NCBI GenBank assembly: GCA_018823885.1
Contig: JAHJHG010000006.1
Location: 74,752-130,356, forward strand
DNA: 55,605 bases
Direction of reading: 5' to 3'
Source: Patescibacteria group bacterium
Lineage (GTDB): Bacteria; Patescibacteriota; Microgenomatia; UBA8517
The notes beneath the pieces are model-generated. The model was not told the DNA's origin, ran no database searches, and was given only the letters and a program-made list of their open reading frames with translations. A program made the position numbers and the translations under genes. Numbering within the stretch: position 1 is the stretch's first letter; every line of letters begins with the position of its first letter. Of this stretch, positions 1 to 8,135 are shown piece by piece.

Positions 1-2
1 AA

Positions 3-221
3 AGGTTTGCTAAACAAACCCTTACCCTTGTTACTAGTGGTTTTGGCCTAGTGGCTGCATTAGCCTGGAACGAACTTATTAAAGAGTTCGTCAAAGAATA
101 TGTCAAACCTTTTTTTGGAGAGTCTTCTGGAATAATTTCACTTCTAATTTATGCTGTCTTTGTAACTTTGCTGGCCGTTCTAGTAACCTACAATCTGTCA
201 AAAATTAAGGAGAACAACTAG
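3..221 (+). CDS. DUF5654-like membrane protein, 5' end outside window
   Basis: The frame is open from the left edge to a TAG at 219-221 and has no start, so the gene is cut by the window border. The visible 72 residues include TSGFGLVAALAWNELIKEF, then a charged stretch and a second hydrophobic segment of about 20 residues. This two-helix layout with the AALAWNE motif resembles the DUF5654 family of small membrane proteins found in archaea and CPR bacteria; the function is unknown. The stop codon overlaps the stop of the convergent minus-strand gene in a CTAG palindrome. Confidence 0.7.
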   Translation, partial: RFAKQTLTLVTSGFGLVAALAWNELIKEFVKEYVKPFFGESSGIISLLIYAVFVTLLAVLVTYNLSKIKENN

Positions 222-508
222 TCCTCATCATCAGGTAGGTCCATTGATTTCCGTACGGCTCTCTCTTTCTCCTCGTCTCGTTCATCCATCGCTTTCGACA
301 CTATGTCAGCGTTGAAACTTCCTCTTTCCTCTTTAGTAAGCGGTGGGCGTATCTCGATTTTAGAAGAAGAGTTTTCCCCCTTACTCGACTCTGATACCAC
401 CACTTTCCGTCTTTTAAAATATTTCGCACCCGTATCCGGATTTTTATGATCGAAAACGTTTTTCCATACTGTCTTCTTTTTTGCTTTTTTTGGCTCTCCT
501 TCAGTCAT
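218..508 (-). CDS. Small charged hypothetical protein downstream of recF
   Basis: This is a 96-residue protein rich in Lys, Glu, Asp and Ser, with no hydrophobic segment and no domain I recognise. The N-terminus carries a lysine cluster (KKAKKKTVWK) and the C-terminus is acidic (MDLPDDED), as in a flexible nucleic-acid or ribosome-associated protein, but that is only an inference. It begins 12 bases after the recF stop on the same strand, so it is probably the last gene of the exonuclease-glycosyltransferase-mutM-recF operon. Its stop overlaps the stop of the convergent DUF5654 gene by four bases. Confidence 0.6.
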   Translation of the reverse strand: MTEGEPKKAKKKTVWKNVFDHKNPDTGAKYFKRRKVVVSESSKGENSSSKIEIRPPLTKEERGSFNADIVSKAMDERDEEKERAVRKSMDLPDDED

Positions 509-520
509 ATCTTCTCTATT

Positions 521-1612
521 TTATCCGTTTAGCCGTATCTTTTCTACTTTTTCAAGTTTTTCAACAAAATGAGGATTGGCTGTTGTAATAATGGTTTGTT
601 GTCCTTTTGAGGCCTTCATAACTACTTTTCTGTGATCAGGGTCAAGCTCGGAAAAAATATCGTCTAGTAAAAGAGTTGGTTTTTCTCCTGTCTCACTTTT
701 AATAAAAGCTAATTCTGCCAACTTGAGCCATAAAACGCCCATTCTCTGTTCCCCTCTTGAACCATACCTTGCTAATTCTCTTGCTCTTTTATTATCGGGG
801 TTTTTCACTTTAAAACAAAAGTCATCCCTGTGTGGACCTACCAGGGTTGTGGCTGCAGCCACTTCCTCATCTTTGTACTGCTCAAGCCTTGCTTCGCTGA
901 TTGCACTTTTGTCATATTCTACGGTGAAATCTTGCTCGTTAAGAGAGGGTTTGTTATTTATAAAACCAATAAGCTCTTCTCGTTTTTGAGAAATATAATT
1001 CCCGTTTTTAATAATTAGCCTGTCCCAAAAAAGCAACTGACTTCTCGGCAAACCCTCTTCCCTCATTCTAAAAAGAAGCTTATTTCGTTGTCTTAACCCT
1101 TTCTCGTAAGAAAGCGCGGCTCTTCGGTATTCTCTATCAACTTGAGATAAAACTGTATCTAGAAATCGCCTTCTAATACTTGGTGATTCCGTCACAAGCT
1201 CTAAGTCCCAAGGGCCAAAAAGGACCATTCTGAAATTACCGGCAAAATCAATTAATCTTTTACTCACACCATTAACTAACATCCTTTTTCTCGCCACTTT
1301 TTCTGGTTTTGCCGTCCCTACTCCTATCTCCCCTCGCGTGAGAACCGCCTCTAATTTTATTGTTGATTCTCCCTTACCCACCCCATCCTTGAACAATCCT
1401 TTCGCTCTCGCAACCTCTTCATCATAATTAATCATCTCCTCTTCAATCCTAGCTCTAAAACTTTTACCTGTTGAAAGAAGAAAAAGACTTTCTAGTATAT
1501 TTGTTTTTCCTGATGCATTTGGACCCACTATTACAGTTGTTTTTTGGGAAAATTCAAATAATTTGTCTTCGATGTTTCTGAAATTTGAAAGATGGATCTT
1601 TAAAACACTCAT
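521..1612 (-). CDS. recF: DNA replication and repair protein RecF
   Basis: RecF is an SMC-like ATPase that helps load RecA at single-strand gaps together with RecO and RecR. The protein (363 residues from the start chosen) opens with LKIHLSNFRN, has a Walker A motif GPNASGKTN near residue 33, the ABC-type signature region YGSRGEQRMG, and a Walker B/D-loop LLLDDIFSELD near the C-terminus. An upstream in-frame ATG exists at 1624, but the ATG at 1612 overlaps the mutM stop as ATGA, the usual sign of translational coupling, and gives the family's normal N-terminus. It is not next to dnaA, dnaN or gyrB as in many bacteria. Confidence 0.93.
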   Translation of the reverse strand: MSVLKIHLSNFRNIEDKLFEFSQKTTVIVGPNASGKTNILESLFLLSTGKSFRARIEEEMINYDEEVARAKGLFKDGVGKGESTIKLEAVLTRGEIGVGTAKPEKVARKRMLVNGVSKRLIDFAGNFRMVLFGPWDLELVTESPSIRRRFLDTVLSQVDREYRRAALSYEKGLRQRNKLLFRMREEGLPRSQLLFWDRLIIKNGNYISQKREELIGFINNKPSLNEQDFTVEYDKSAISEARLEQYKDEEVAAATTLVGPHRDDFCFKVKNPDNKRARELARYGSRGEQRMGVLWLKLAELAFIKSETGEKPTLLLDDIFSELDPDHRKVVMKASKGQQTIITTANPHFVEKLEKVEKIRLNG

Positions 1613-2427
1613 TGCTTCTGACATTTGGGGCAGTAATATGTACCTCGACCTCCTAATCTTATCTTTTCAATCTTTCCTTCACACCCAAAACATTTCTTTC
1701 CAGCTCGACCGTAAACCAGAAAATGGTCTTGATACGAACCTTTATGCCCTAAAGCATCAAGATAGTATTGATCAGAGGCTCCACGATATTTTATCCCTGC
1801 TTTCAGAACCTTTTCAATCGCTCTAAAAAGTTTTTTAATTTCATCTTCTTTTAAATCATTTGCCTTCCTTCCTGGGTGAATTTTTGCCAGAAACAAGGCA
1901 TCACAAGCATAAATATTACCGATACCGGAGATTTTCTTTTGATCCATGAGAAGCACCTTGATTGCCCGAGAGGTTGAAGCAGTAATTGCCTTAAATTCTT
2001 TCAAACTAAGATCATCTAGAGGTTCGGGTCCAAACTCGGCCAATATTTTTTCCAGCTCTTTTTTGTCCTGCAGTAGCTTTACCCATCCAAATTTGCGCAA
2101 ATCAGTAAAACGAAGCTCCTTATCTCCACTCAACATAAGTGTTACATGTTGCCACTTATCTCTAATAGCTCCTTTCTTCCTAACTAAAAGTCTTCCCGTC
2201 AGTTTTAAATGAATGACCAATATTTTGCCACTAGAAAGAAAAATTTGCAGAAGCTTGGCCCGCCTCTCTATCTTTCTAATGCTGGCGCCGATAATCTCCT
2301 TTTTTACTACCCCCAACGAAGGCTTGATTTGTTTAACCGAATCAGTTTCTATATCCAATATTTTCTTACCAACAATTAATTTGGTTAAGTCTTTTCTGAT
2401 TGTTTCAACTTCAGGTAATTCAGGCAT
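1609..2427 (-). CDS. mutM: Formamidopyrimidine-DNA glycosylase (Fpg/MutM)
   Basis: This enzyme removes oxidised purines such as 8-oxoguanine and nicks the abasic site. The 272-residue protein has the invariant N-terminus MPELPEVET, where Pro2 is the catalytic nucleophile and Glu3 assists. RRAKLL near residue 57 supplies the conserved lysine. The C-terminus has the zinc finger CFGC...CPKC (Cys-X2-Cys-X16-Cys-X2-Cys) with the GRGTYYC arginine. Length is normal. The start overlaps the end of the glycosyltransferase gene by eight bases and the stop overlaps recF, so all are read as one transcript. Confidence 0.96.
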   Translation of the reverse strand: MPELPEVETIRKDLTKLIVGKKILDIETDSVKQIKPSLGVVKKEIIGASIRKIERRAKLLQIFLSSGKILVIHLKLTGRLLVRKKGAIRDKWQHVTLMLSGDKELRFTDLRKFGWVKLLQDKKELEKILAEFGPEPLDDLSLKEFKAITASTSRAIKVLLMDQKKISGIGNIYACDALFLAKIHPGRKANDLKEDEIKKLFRAIEKVLKAGIKYRGASDQYYLDALGHKGSYQDHFLVYGRAGKKCFGCEGKIEKIRLGGRGTYYCPKCQKQ

Positions 2428-3517
2428 TTTTTTTAATAAACAATTTTATTTCCTTTTTAAATCTCTCTTTCGAAAATTTTTTCGCTTGTTTAATACAATC
2501 CTCGGACTTTATTTTACTCTTTTCAAATTTCTTTATTGCCGTTATAAGTGAATCTGTACTTGCTTCGTCAAAAAATATACCTGTTTTGTCTTCAATAACA
2601 GATTCTAAATAGCCCCCGCCCCGGAAAGCAATAACTGGTGTACCCACCATCATTGCTTCCACAGGAGTTATTCCGAAATCTTCATCTTGAGCCAAAGCTA
2701 AAAATACCTTTGCTCCAGCATATAGCTGAGCTAGTTTTTCGTCTGACACATATCCTAAAAATTCAATATTCTTCTTGGTAAGTTTTTGCAGAGTTTTGTA
2801 TTCTGTATAATAGCCAGCTGGTTTTCCTGCAATTTTTAGTTTAATTCCAAGTTTTACGGCCGCTTTTACAGCCAAATCAAGACCTTTTCCTCCAACTAAT
2901 CTCGATATCACTAAATAATAATCTTCCTTTTTTATTTTCACTGCCCTGGGCAGTTCCACCGGTGGATAAATCACTTTTGCTCGTCGTCTATAAAATTTCC
3001 AAATTCTTTCTGCCACATTATTAGAATTAGCAATGAAAAAATTAACTCTCTGGGCAGCTTTGAAATCATACATTCTCATAAAGTGTCCGATAATTTGTCC
3101 ATACACTCGTACTGGCCAGTATTTTTGCCATTCTATTGAAGTCCGATACCCGTAAAGCCATCGGGGAGGCGTGTGGCAGTAACATATTTCTATAGTTTTC
3201 TTCCCTTTTCGAAAACCCTTAGTTATGTACCAACCCGCAGAACCAATAACAACATCATATTTAGAGAAATCAAAACTATTCCAAATCAAAGGAGCTAAAA
3301 ACCTTAATGGACTGTGTAAGTATTTACTGAAAAAAGGAATCTGGTGAACCCAAGAGACTTTGACATTTCTGTTTTTGAACCTTTGCCAGGCTGGAGAATC
3401 TTTCTTATAAAATGCAGTATAAATAGGAGCCTTAGGCCAAATTTCAGAAAGGGCTAGAAGCACTCTTTCTGCCCCTCCGAACTCATTTAAATAATCGTGA
3501 ACTAAAGCTATTTTCAT
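2420..3517 (-). CDS. GT4-family glycosyltransferase
   Basis: A 365-residue retaining glycosyltransferase of the GT-B fold. The N-terminal Rossmann half starts MKIALVHDYLNEFGGAERV, with the GG loop typical of GT4 enzymes. The C-terminal donor-binding half has the E-X7-E motif EDFGITPVE followed by AMMVGTPVIAFRGGG. Donor and acceptor cannot be read from the sequence; family members make mannosyl or glucosyl linkages in cell-surface glycans. No membrane anchor is obvious. It sits four bases after the exonuclease gene and overlaps mutM, so its operon context is DNA repair rather than envelope synthesis. Confidence 0.87.
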   Translation of the reverse strand: MKIALVHDYLNEFGGAERVLLALSEIWPKAPIYTAFYKKDSPAWQRFKNRNVKVSWVHQIPFFSKYLHSPLRFLAPLIWNSFDFSKYDVVIGSAGWYITKGFRKGKKTIEICYCHTPPRWLYGYRTSIEWQKYWPVRVYGQIIGHFMRMYDFKAAQRVNFFIANSNNVAERIWKFYRRRAKVIYPPVELPRAVKIKKEDYYLVISRLVGGKGLDLAVKAAVKLGIKLKIAGKPAGYYTEYKTLQKLTKKNIEFLGYVSDEKLAQLYAGAKVFLALAQDEDFGITPVEAMMVGTPVIAFRGGGYLESVIEDKTGIFFDEASTDSLITAIKKFEKSKIKSEDCIKQAKKFSKERFKKEIKLFIKKNA

Positions 3518-3521
3518 TATT

Positions 3522-4421
3522 TTATAGGAGGCTCATTTGCTTTTCGTTGCTTATCTCCTCCCCTACTTTATTGGCTCTCTTTGTTAAAGTTTTAAAACCA
3601 TATTCTGCAAAAAGATCTAAAACATTCTTATTATTAACTTTCCATTTACCAGACTTTTCAACATCCAATTTAACCGGCACATTGGTCACTATTTCCGCTA
3701 ATTTTTGAGAAACTATTGCCATATCCTTTCCTTCTTTTAATTTCCTGGCCGTACTTTCTTGTATCTTATCTATGTTTTTATAAATATTCTCTACTGTTTT
3801 ATATTCCGCTAATAACTTTGTAGCTGTTTTTGGTCCAATACCCGGAACCCCTGGGTAATTATCTGAAGGGTCTCCTATTAATGCCTTGTAATCATCTACT
3901 TGGTCAGGTCTTACACCTAATTTCTCCATAACATCTTTTTCTTCCATTAATTTTGCATCAGACAATCCCCGTATAGGTAAATATACTTTTGTTTTCTTTG
4001 TCACAAGCTGCAAAATATCTTTATCTCCTGTCACTATGACAATCTCGTCTAATTTTTTTTCTGCTTGTTTGGCTAATGTCCCTATTACATCATCCGCCTC
4101 AAAACCAGCTTTATCATAGAATGGGATACCAAAGGCATCAACCACTCTCTTTGTTTTATCAAACTGTGAGATTAACTTCTTGTCCGTTTCGGGTCTCTGC
4201 GCCTGATAATGCTCATACTCCTTGTGTCTGAAAGTCGGCTCTTTTCTATCAAAAGCAACAACTATGTGGGTAGGTTCCAAGTCTTGAATAACTCTTAGCA
4301 GCATTGAAATAAACCCATACACTGCATTAATAGGTTCACCTCTTTTTGTAGTTAAAGGAGGAAGTGCGTGATAGGCTCGATGAAGAATGGCGTTTCCGTC
4401 AATTAGGATTAATTTGCTCAT
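3522..4421 (-). CDS. Stand-alone 5'-3' exonuclease (PolA N-terminal-type flap nuclease)
   Basis: A 299-residue protein matching only the 5'-nuclease domain of DNA polymerase I. It has the metal-binding start MSKLILIDGNAILHRAYHA, the FDRKEPTFRH arch region, VTGDKDILQL with catalytic aspartates, and the helix-three-turn-helix GVPGIGPKTATKLL. It would remove RNA primers and 5' flaps. No polymerase domain follows, so the Klenow part must be encoded elsewhere or be replaced. It is the first gene of the operon running down to recF; a TAAAAT box ends 7 bases before the ATG, implying a leaderless mRNA. Confidence 0.93.
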   Translation of the reverse strand: MSKLILIDGNAILHRAYHALPPLTTKRGEPINAVYGFISMLLRVIQDLEPTHIVVAFDRKEPTFRHKEYEHYQAQRPETDKKLISQFDKTKRVVDAFGIPFYDKAGFEADDVIGTLAKQAEKKLDEIVIVTGDKDILQLVTKKTKVYLPIRGLSDAKLMEEKDVMEKLGVRPDQVDDYKALIGDPSDNYPGVPGIGPKTATKLLAEYKTVENIYKNIDKIQESTARKLKEGKDMAIVSQKLAEIVTNVPVKLDVEKSGKWKVNNKNVLDLFAEYGFKTLTKRANKVGEEISNEKQMSLL

Positions 4422-4427
4422 GAGGAT

Positions 4428-4433
4428 ATTTTA
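4428..4433 (-). promoter_or_regulatory. Extended -10 box of the exonuclease-recF operon
   Basis: On the minus strand TTGATAAAAT gives an extended -10 (TGA-TAAAAT). Its last base is 7 positions before the ATG at 4421, so transcription should begin at or next to the start codon. No Shine-Dalgarno sequence fits in between. Confidence 0.6.
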
Positions 4434-4445
4434 TCAAGATTCTAA

Positions 4446-6329
4446 TTACTTGTTAGCTTTTTTGCCAACAATTTTCTCAAAATCATCTCTATCTAGAGTC
4501 TCTTTTTTAAGCAATGCCTTGCTAACTTTGTCAAGAATCTTTCTTTCCTTCTTTATAATTAAAATTGCATCTTTATAACACTTTTCAACAATCGTTTTAA
4601 TCTCATTATCCACCTTTTCCTGCATTGCCGGAGATATTTGTGCAGGCTCATACCAGTTAGGTTTCCCCATTTCGTCATAACTTACTTGCGGACCTAAATC
4701 AATTGGCCCAAGAGAACTCATACCAAAACTAACAACCATAGCTCGTGCCAACCTCGTTGCTTGTTCAATATCATTTGAGGCCCCTGATGTCATTTCATTA
4801 AATACCTCTTCTTCGGCCGCTCGCCCGCCTAACATTGCTGTAATTTGCTGCAATACTCTATTTTTAGTTTCATGAACCCTGTCGCCAGCAGGAGGAATAA
4901 ATGTATGTCCTAAACTCATTCCTCTAGCAACAATTGAGATTCTTTGGACCGGGTCCATTTTAGGTAAAAAATGTGTGACAATCGCATGCCCTGCCTCATG
5001 ATAGGTAGTTATTTTTCTATCTTCATCGCTTTGCAAACGCTTTTTAGCAGGACCCAGTTTTACTTTAGTCGCCGCCTCCTCTATATCTTCTGCATCAATC
5101 GTTGTTTTGTTATTTCTTGCCGCAGATATGGCTGCTTCATTGAGCATGTTTTCAAGATCTGCTCCCGAAAAACCAACCGTTCTGTCTGCTATCCCACTCC
5201 ATTTGACTCCTTTTGTAAATTTCTTGCCAATGGCGTGAATTTTTAAAATTGCTTGCCTCCCTTCTTTGTCTGGCATATCAAGCATTATTCTCCTATCAAA
5301 CCTTCCTGGCCTAAGAAGAGCTGGGTCAAGTAAATCTCCTCGGTTGGTTGCAGCGATAATAATCACATTATCATTTGGGGTAAATCCATCCATTTCGACC
5401 AAAATCTGATTTAATGTTTGTTCGCGTTCATCATGACCCCCAACAAAACCCCTACCTCTTTGTCTTCCAATAGCATCAATTTCGTCAATAAAGATTATAG
5501 AAGGTGCTGAGGCCTTTGCTTGTGCAAATAAATCTCGGGCACGGGAGGCACCAACACCTACGAGCATTTCCATAAACTCAGAACCAGCCATACTGAAAAA
5601 TGGAACACCCGTTTCTCCTGCAACCGCGCGAGCCAGAAGAGTTTTCCCAACCCCGGCAGGACCAAACAAAATAGCTCCTTTGGGTGTACGGGCACCAATT
5701 TTCCTATATTTTGCTGGATTCTTTAAAAAGTCTACAACCTCTTCCAATTCTTTTTTAGCCTCATCAACTCCTGCAACATCTTTAAAAGTTACGGACTGTT
5801 TTCCTTTCGCAAAAAGCTTTGCCTTTGAACGCCCGAAAGAGAAAATATCTTGAGCCCCTTTTGTTTGAGCTCTAATAATAAAGAAGAAGAAAGCAGCCAT
5901 AAGACCGATTGGAAGCAAAATACTCAATATGTCCCCTATTGCCTTTGCCATTGTCTGGTCAACAACATCATAGTTTACTGAAGTTGGCTCTATATTAGAC
6001 TTTTCCAAAAGATCGGCAAAACTTTGGTTCTGCTCTTTTGTCGCTGTTTTTACTCCACCGTCTTTGTAGGTTAACGTTAATCTCTCATTTTCTATTATAA
6101 TTTTCTCAACTTTTTCCTCTTTTATATCTATTAATGCCTGAGAAATTTCAACTTTTTGACTTAGCCCTTCTTCACTAAATAGAGAGAGAAAGAAGGGGAG
6201 GAAGAATAATATAAGAAGCCCAGTTAGAACTAGCTTCCAAAAATTCAGTTGAATTTTGAACTGAAAACCTCTCTTTCCCGGTAGTCGTATAAACTTACCT
6301 GCTTTTTTTACTTTTTTGATATTGCTCAT
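4446..6329 (-). CDS. ftsH: ATP-dependent zinc metalloprotease FtsH
   Basis: A membrane-anchored AAA+ protease that degrades misfolded and short-lived membrane proteins. Two transmembrane segments flank a short extracytoplasmic region in the first 150 residues. The AAA domain has Walker A GPAGVGKTLLARA, Walker B IIFIDEIDAIGRQR and the second region of homology LLRPGRFDRR. The protease domain has the zinc site HEAGH and the downstream GGRAAEE motif. The ATG at 6344 lies inside a TATAAT box, so I take the ATG at 6329 (627 residues, starting MSNIKKVKK) as the start. Length is normal for the family. It appears monocistronic. Confidence 0.96.
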   Translation of the reverse strand: MSNIKKVKKAGKFIRLPGKRGFQFKIQLNFWKLVLTGLLILFFLPFFLSLFSEEGLSQKVEISQALIDIKEEKVEKIIIENERLTLTYKDGGVKTATKEQNQSFADLLEKSNIEPTSVNYDVVDQTMAKAIGDILSILLPIGLMAAFFFFIIRAQTKGAQDIFSFGRSKAKLFAKGKQSVTFKDVAGVDEAKKELEEVVDFLKNPAKYRKIGARTPKGAILFGPAGVGKTLLARAVAGETGVPFFSMAGSEFMEMLVGVGASRARDLFAQAKASAPSIIFIDEIDAIGRQRGRGFVGGHDEREQTLNQILVEMDGFTPNDNVIIIAATNRGDLLDPALLRPGRFDRRIMLDMPDKEGRQAILKIHAIGKKFTKGVKWSGIADRTVGFSGADLENMLNEAAISAARNNKTTIDAEDIEEAATKVKLGPAKKRLQSDEDRKITTYHEAGHAIVTHFLPKMDPVQRISIVARGMSLGHTFIPPAGDRVHETKNRVLQQITAMLGGRAAEEEVFNEMTSGASNDIEQATRLARAMVVSFGMSSLGPIDLGPQVSYDEMGKPNWYEPAQISPAMQEKVDNEIKTIVEKCYKDAILIIKKERKILDKVSKALLKKETLDRDDFEKIVGKKANK

Positions 6330-6342
6330 AACTTGCTTTGGC

Positions 6343-6348
6343 ATTATA
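6343..6348 (-). promoter_or_regulatory. Extended -10 box of ftsH
   Basis: The minus strand reads TGGTATAATGCC, an extended -10. The last two bases of TATAAT plus the next G form an apparent ATG in frame with ftsH, which cannot be transcribed if this is the promoter. The next ATG at 6329 would follow a leader of roughly six bases. Confidence 0.65.
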
Positions 6349-6374
6349 CCACCAGACCCTGGTGAGGTTAATCC

Positions 6375-6737
6375 CTAGTGCACTCGTATCCCATTCGGAA
6401 CCTTTCTCTCTAAGGAGAACATGACGGGAGGCGTTTCTTCATCATCTTTAGGAACAGCCATAATCATCATACATTCGCTAATGTTTTGTTTTCCATTCTC
6501 TTTTGGTCCAATTTTCTTAGGCTCCAGATTAATAATAAATGGAAATTGTTTACCAATTAAATCCTCGGGCTTAAAAAATTTCATAATGCCCGCAAAAGCT
6601 GTTTTCTTGCCAATCTCCTTTCCAAAATCGACATTAAGTTTCATAACCCAATGGCTCCATTCAGGAACTTCTGCCTCGATCACAGTTCCAATTCTAATAT
6701 CTAACTTTTGAAAATCCTCGAAAGTAATTTTTGTCAT
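6375..6737 (-). CDS. tRNA-binding domain protein (CsaA / MetRS beta-like)
   Basis: A 120-residue single OB-fold protein starting TFEDFQKLDIRIGTVIEAE, the hallmark of the tRNA-binding domain shared by CsaA and the C-terminal appendage of methionyl-tRNA synthetase. Stand-alone copies act as tRNA chaperones or synthetase partners. It starts 3 bases after the trpS stop, so it is co-transcribed with trpS behind the T-box. The link to a synthetase is therefore contextual as well as structural. Whether it aids TrpRS, MetRS or tRNA in general cannot be told from sequence. Confidence 0.87.
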   Translation of the reverse strand: MTKITFEDFQKLDIRIGTVIEAEVPEWSHWVMKLNVDFGKEIGKKTAFAGIMKFFKPEDLIGKQFPFIINLEPKKIGPKENGKQNISECMMIMAVPKDDEETPPVMFSLERKVPNGIRVH

Positions 6738-6740
6738 ATC

Positions 6741-7742
6741 TTAAGTTAACCCCATTGCCTCTTTGACTTCGGAGAGAGTTTTTTGAGCCTCTAGACGAAC
6801 TTTCTTTTTTCCATTTCTTAATATTTCTTCAACTATTTCGGGATTCTTTTGAAACTCTTTTCTTCGTTCTCTGATTGGCTCTAGAAATCCATTTAATACT
6901 TCTGTCAAACAGCTTTTTACCTCAACATCTCCAACAGTCCCTTCTTTGTATCTTTTCTTAAGATCTTTAATCTTTTCTTCGTTCTCTTCTCCACCAAATT
7001 CATCTAAATAAATAAAAACCGGGTTTCCTTCAACTTTTCCTGGGTCGGTAGCATGAACTCTTGTTGGATCTGTATACATGCCCTTTACTTTTCTTTCAAC
7101 TTCTTCCTTTGAATCCGAAAGATAAATTGCATTATTTAATGATTTGCTCATTTTTAATTTTCCATCCGTCCCAGGCAAAGTCGGAGTTTCTCCTACAAGA
7201 GCCTTCGTTTCCGGAAATACCTTTTCATAAGTCTTATTAAAAGTTCTGGCTATTTCGCGAGCAAGTTCAACATGTGACTCTTGATCTTTGCCAACAGGAA
7301 CTAAATCTCCTTTGACCATTAATATATCGGCTGCCTGAAGAATAGGATAAGCCAAAAGACCCATCGATGGCTGATTAATCTCCAAATCTTTCATTATCTC
7401 CTTTAGAGTAGGAATCCGTTGGGCCCGAGGGACAGTAACCAACATTGAAAAAATAAGAAAAAGCTCAGCGACCTCAGGTATGCTGGATTGTCGATAAAAA
7501 ACAATCTTTCCAGGATCCATGCCAACAGAAAGATAATCAAAAACCATATCTTCTATATTCTTATTAAATTTAGAAATATCTTCCTTACTGGGCTTGGTAG
7601 TCAACGCATGGTAATCTGCAATAATGATAAAAGTTTCATACGTATCTTGCAGTTTTACTCTGTTTTTGAGCGTACCAACATAATGACCCAAATGTAACTT
7701 CCCTGTTGGTCGATCGCCTGTTAAAATTCGTTTCTTTTGCAT
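6741..7742 (-). CDS. trpS: Tryptophanyl-tRNA synthetase
   Basis: A class I aminoacyl-tRNA synthetase that charges tRNA-Trp. The 333-residue protein shows TGDRPTGKLHLGHYVG with the HIGH-type signature (HLGH), the substrate pocket region SMGLLAYPILQAADIL, and KMSKSLNNAI as the KMSKS loop. Length is normal for bacterial TrpRS. It is preceded by a Trp-type T-box attenuator (7762-7896), so expression should rise when tRNA-Trp is uncharged. A TGG specifier and a TGGC acceptor-pairing bulge in that leader agree with the enzyme's identity. Confidence 0.96.
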   Translation of the reverse strand: MQKKRILTGDRPTGKLHLGHYVGTLKNRVKLQDTYETFIIIADYHALTTKPSKEDISKFNKNIEDMVFDYLSVGMDPGKIVFYRQSSIPEVAELFLIFSMLVTVPRAQRIPTLKEIMKDLEINQPSMGLLAYPILQAADILMVKGDLVPVGKDQESHVELAREIARTFNKTYEKVFPETKALVGETPTLPGTDGKLKMSKSLNNAIYLSDSKEEVERKVKGMYTDPTRVHATDPGKVEGNPVFIYLDEFGGEENEEKIKDLKKRYKEGTVGDVEVKSCLTEVLNGFLEPIRERRKEFQKNPEIVEEILRNGKKKVRLEAQKTLSEVKEAMGLT

Positions 7743-7761
7743 ATCTTTAGTTTACCAAAAA

Positions 7762-7896
7762 TAGAAAAATCCGCCTCCTGAAAGGACGGATTTATACCGT
7801 GGTGCCACCTTTCTTCTCCTTCATCACTTAGGCTACGAAGGACTTATTCTTAAAAGGCTCCCGCACTCCAAACGCATGCAGTAATAATGCCTTTTG
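7762..7896 (-). promoter_or_regulatory. T-box riboswitch (tRNA-Trp specific) with attenuator
   Basis: Read on the minus strand, the trpS leader has the conserved T-box AGGTGGCACCACGG (7810-7797). It is followed by a terminator whose arms AAATCCG and CGGATTT (7793-7767) lead into a T-run. Upstream, AAAAGGC pairs with GCCTTTT to form a short Stem I, and its 3' side carries TGG (7870-7868), the Trp codon, as specifier. CCTTC/GAAGG forms Stem III. The bulge TGGC pairs with a GCCA tRNA end, matching the G73 discriminator normal for bacterial tRNA-Trp. Stem I lacks the usual long distal part. The leader begins at the base after tRNA-Met. Confidence 0.88.
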
Positions 7897-7969
7897 TGCC
7901 AACGGGTGGAGTCGAACCACCGACCTATCGCTTATGAAACGATTGCTCTAACCACTGAGCTACGTTGGC
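7897..7969 (-). tRNA. tRNA-Met(CAU), probably elongator
   Basis: A full cloverleaf fits on the minus strand: acceptor GCCAACG/CGTTGGC, D-stem GCTC/GAGC, anticodon stem ATCGT/GCGAT around the loop TTCATAA, T-arm GGTGG-TTCGACT-CCACC, discriminator A. CCA is not encoded. The G1-C72 pair and C11-G24 argue against an initiator. A lysidine-type tRNA-Ile(CAU) is not excluded, but a tRNA-Ile(UAU) elsewhere in the window makes it less necessary. Its 3' end directly abuts the trpS T-box leader. Confidence 0.88.
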
Positions 7970-7997
7970 ATGGCTTGCATTAAGCTTGCCGTATATG

Positions 7998-8067
7998 TTG
8001 CGGAGCCGGGAGTTGAACCCGGTCTGCGAGATTATGAGCCTCGCGTGCATCCGTACACTACCCCGCA
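7998..8067 (-). tRNA. tRNA-Met(CAU), initiator-like, short D-loop
   Basis: The minus strand folds as acceptor TGCGGGG/CTCCGCA, D-stem GTGT/GCAC, anticodon stem CGAGG/TCTCG with loop CTCATAA, T-arm CCGGG/CCCGG and discriminator A. It totals only 70 bases, because the D-loop has six bases and the variable loop four. The GGCTCATAA anticodon context and GCGGGG acceptor resemble bacterial initiator tRNA, and the weak U1-A72 pair could play the role of the usual C1xA72 mismatch. The three G:C pairs of classical initiators are not complete. Confidence 0.8.
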
Positions 8068-8082
8068 CGTATTAGCCTTGCT

Positions 8083-8088
8083 ATATTA
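8083..8088 (-). promoter_or_regulatory. Extended -10 box upstream of the tRNA-Met pair
   Basis: The minus strand reads TTTGGTAATATAGC, an extended -10 (TGG-TAATAT) ending 16 bases before the first tRNA. No other promoter is obvious before trpS, so both tRNAs, the T-box leader, trpS and the tRNA-binding protein may form one transcript. Confidence 0.5.
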
Positions 8089-8135
8089 CCAAATTTGAGG
8101 TCATCTAACAAGTTTCGAGTGAAATCAAAACTCTC

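Noticed and set aside
521-1612. Replication origin near recF
   Set aside because: recF is not accompanied by dnaA, dnaN or gyrB, and no DnaA-box cluster or AT-rich unwinding region was noticed.
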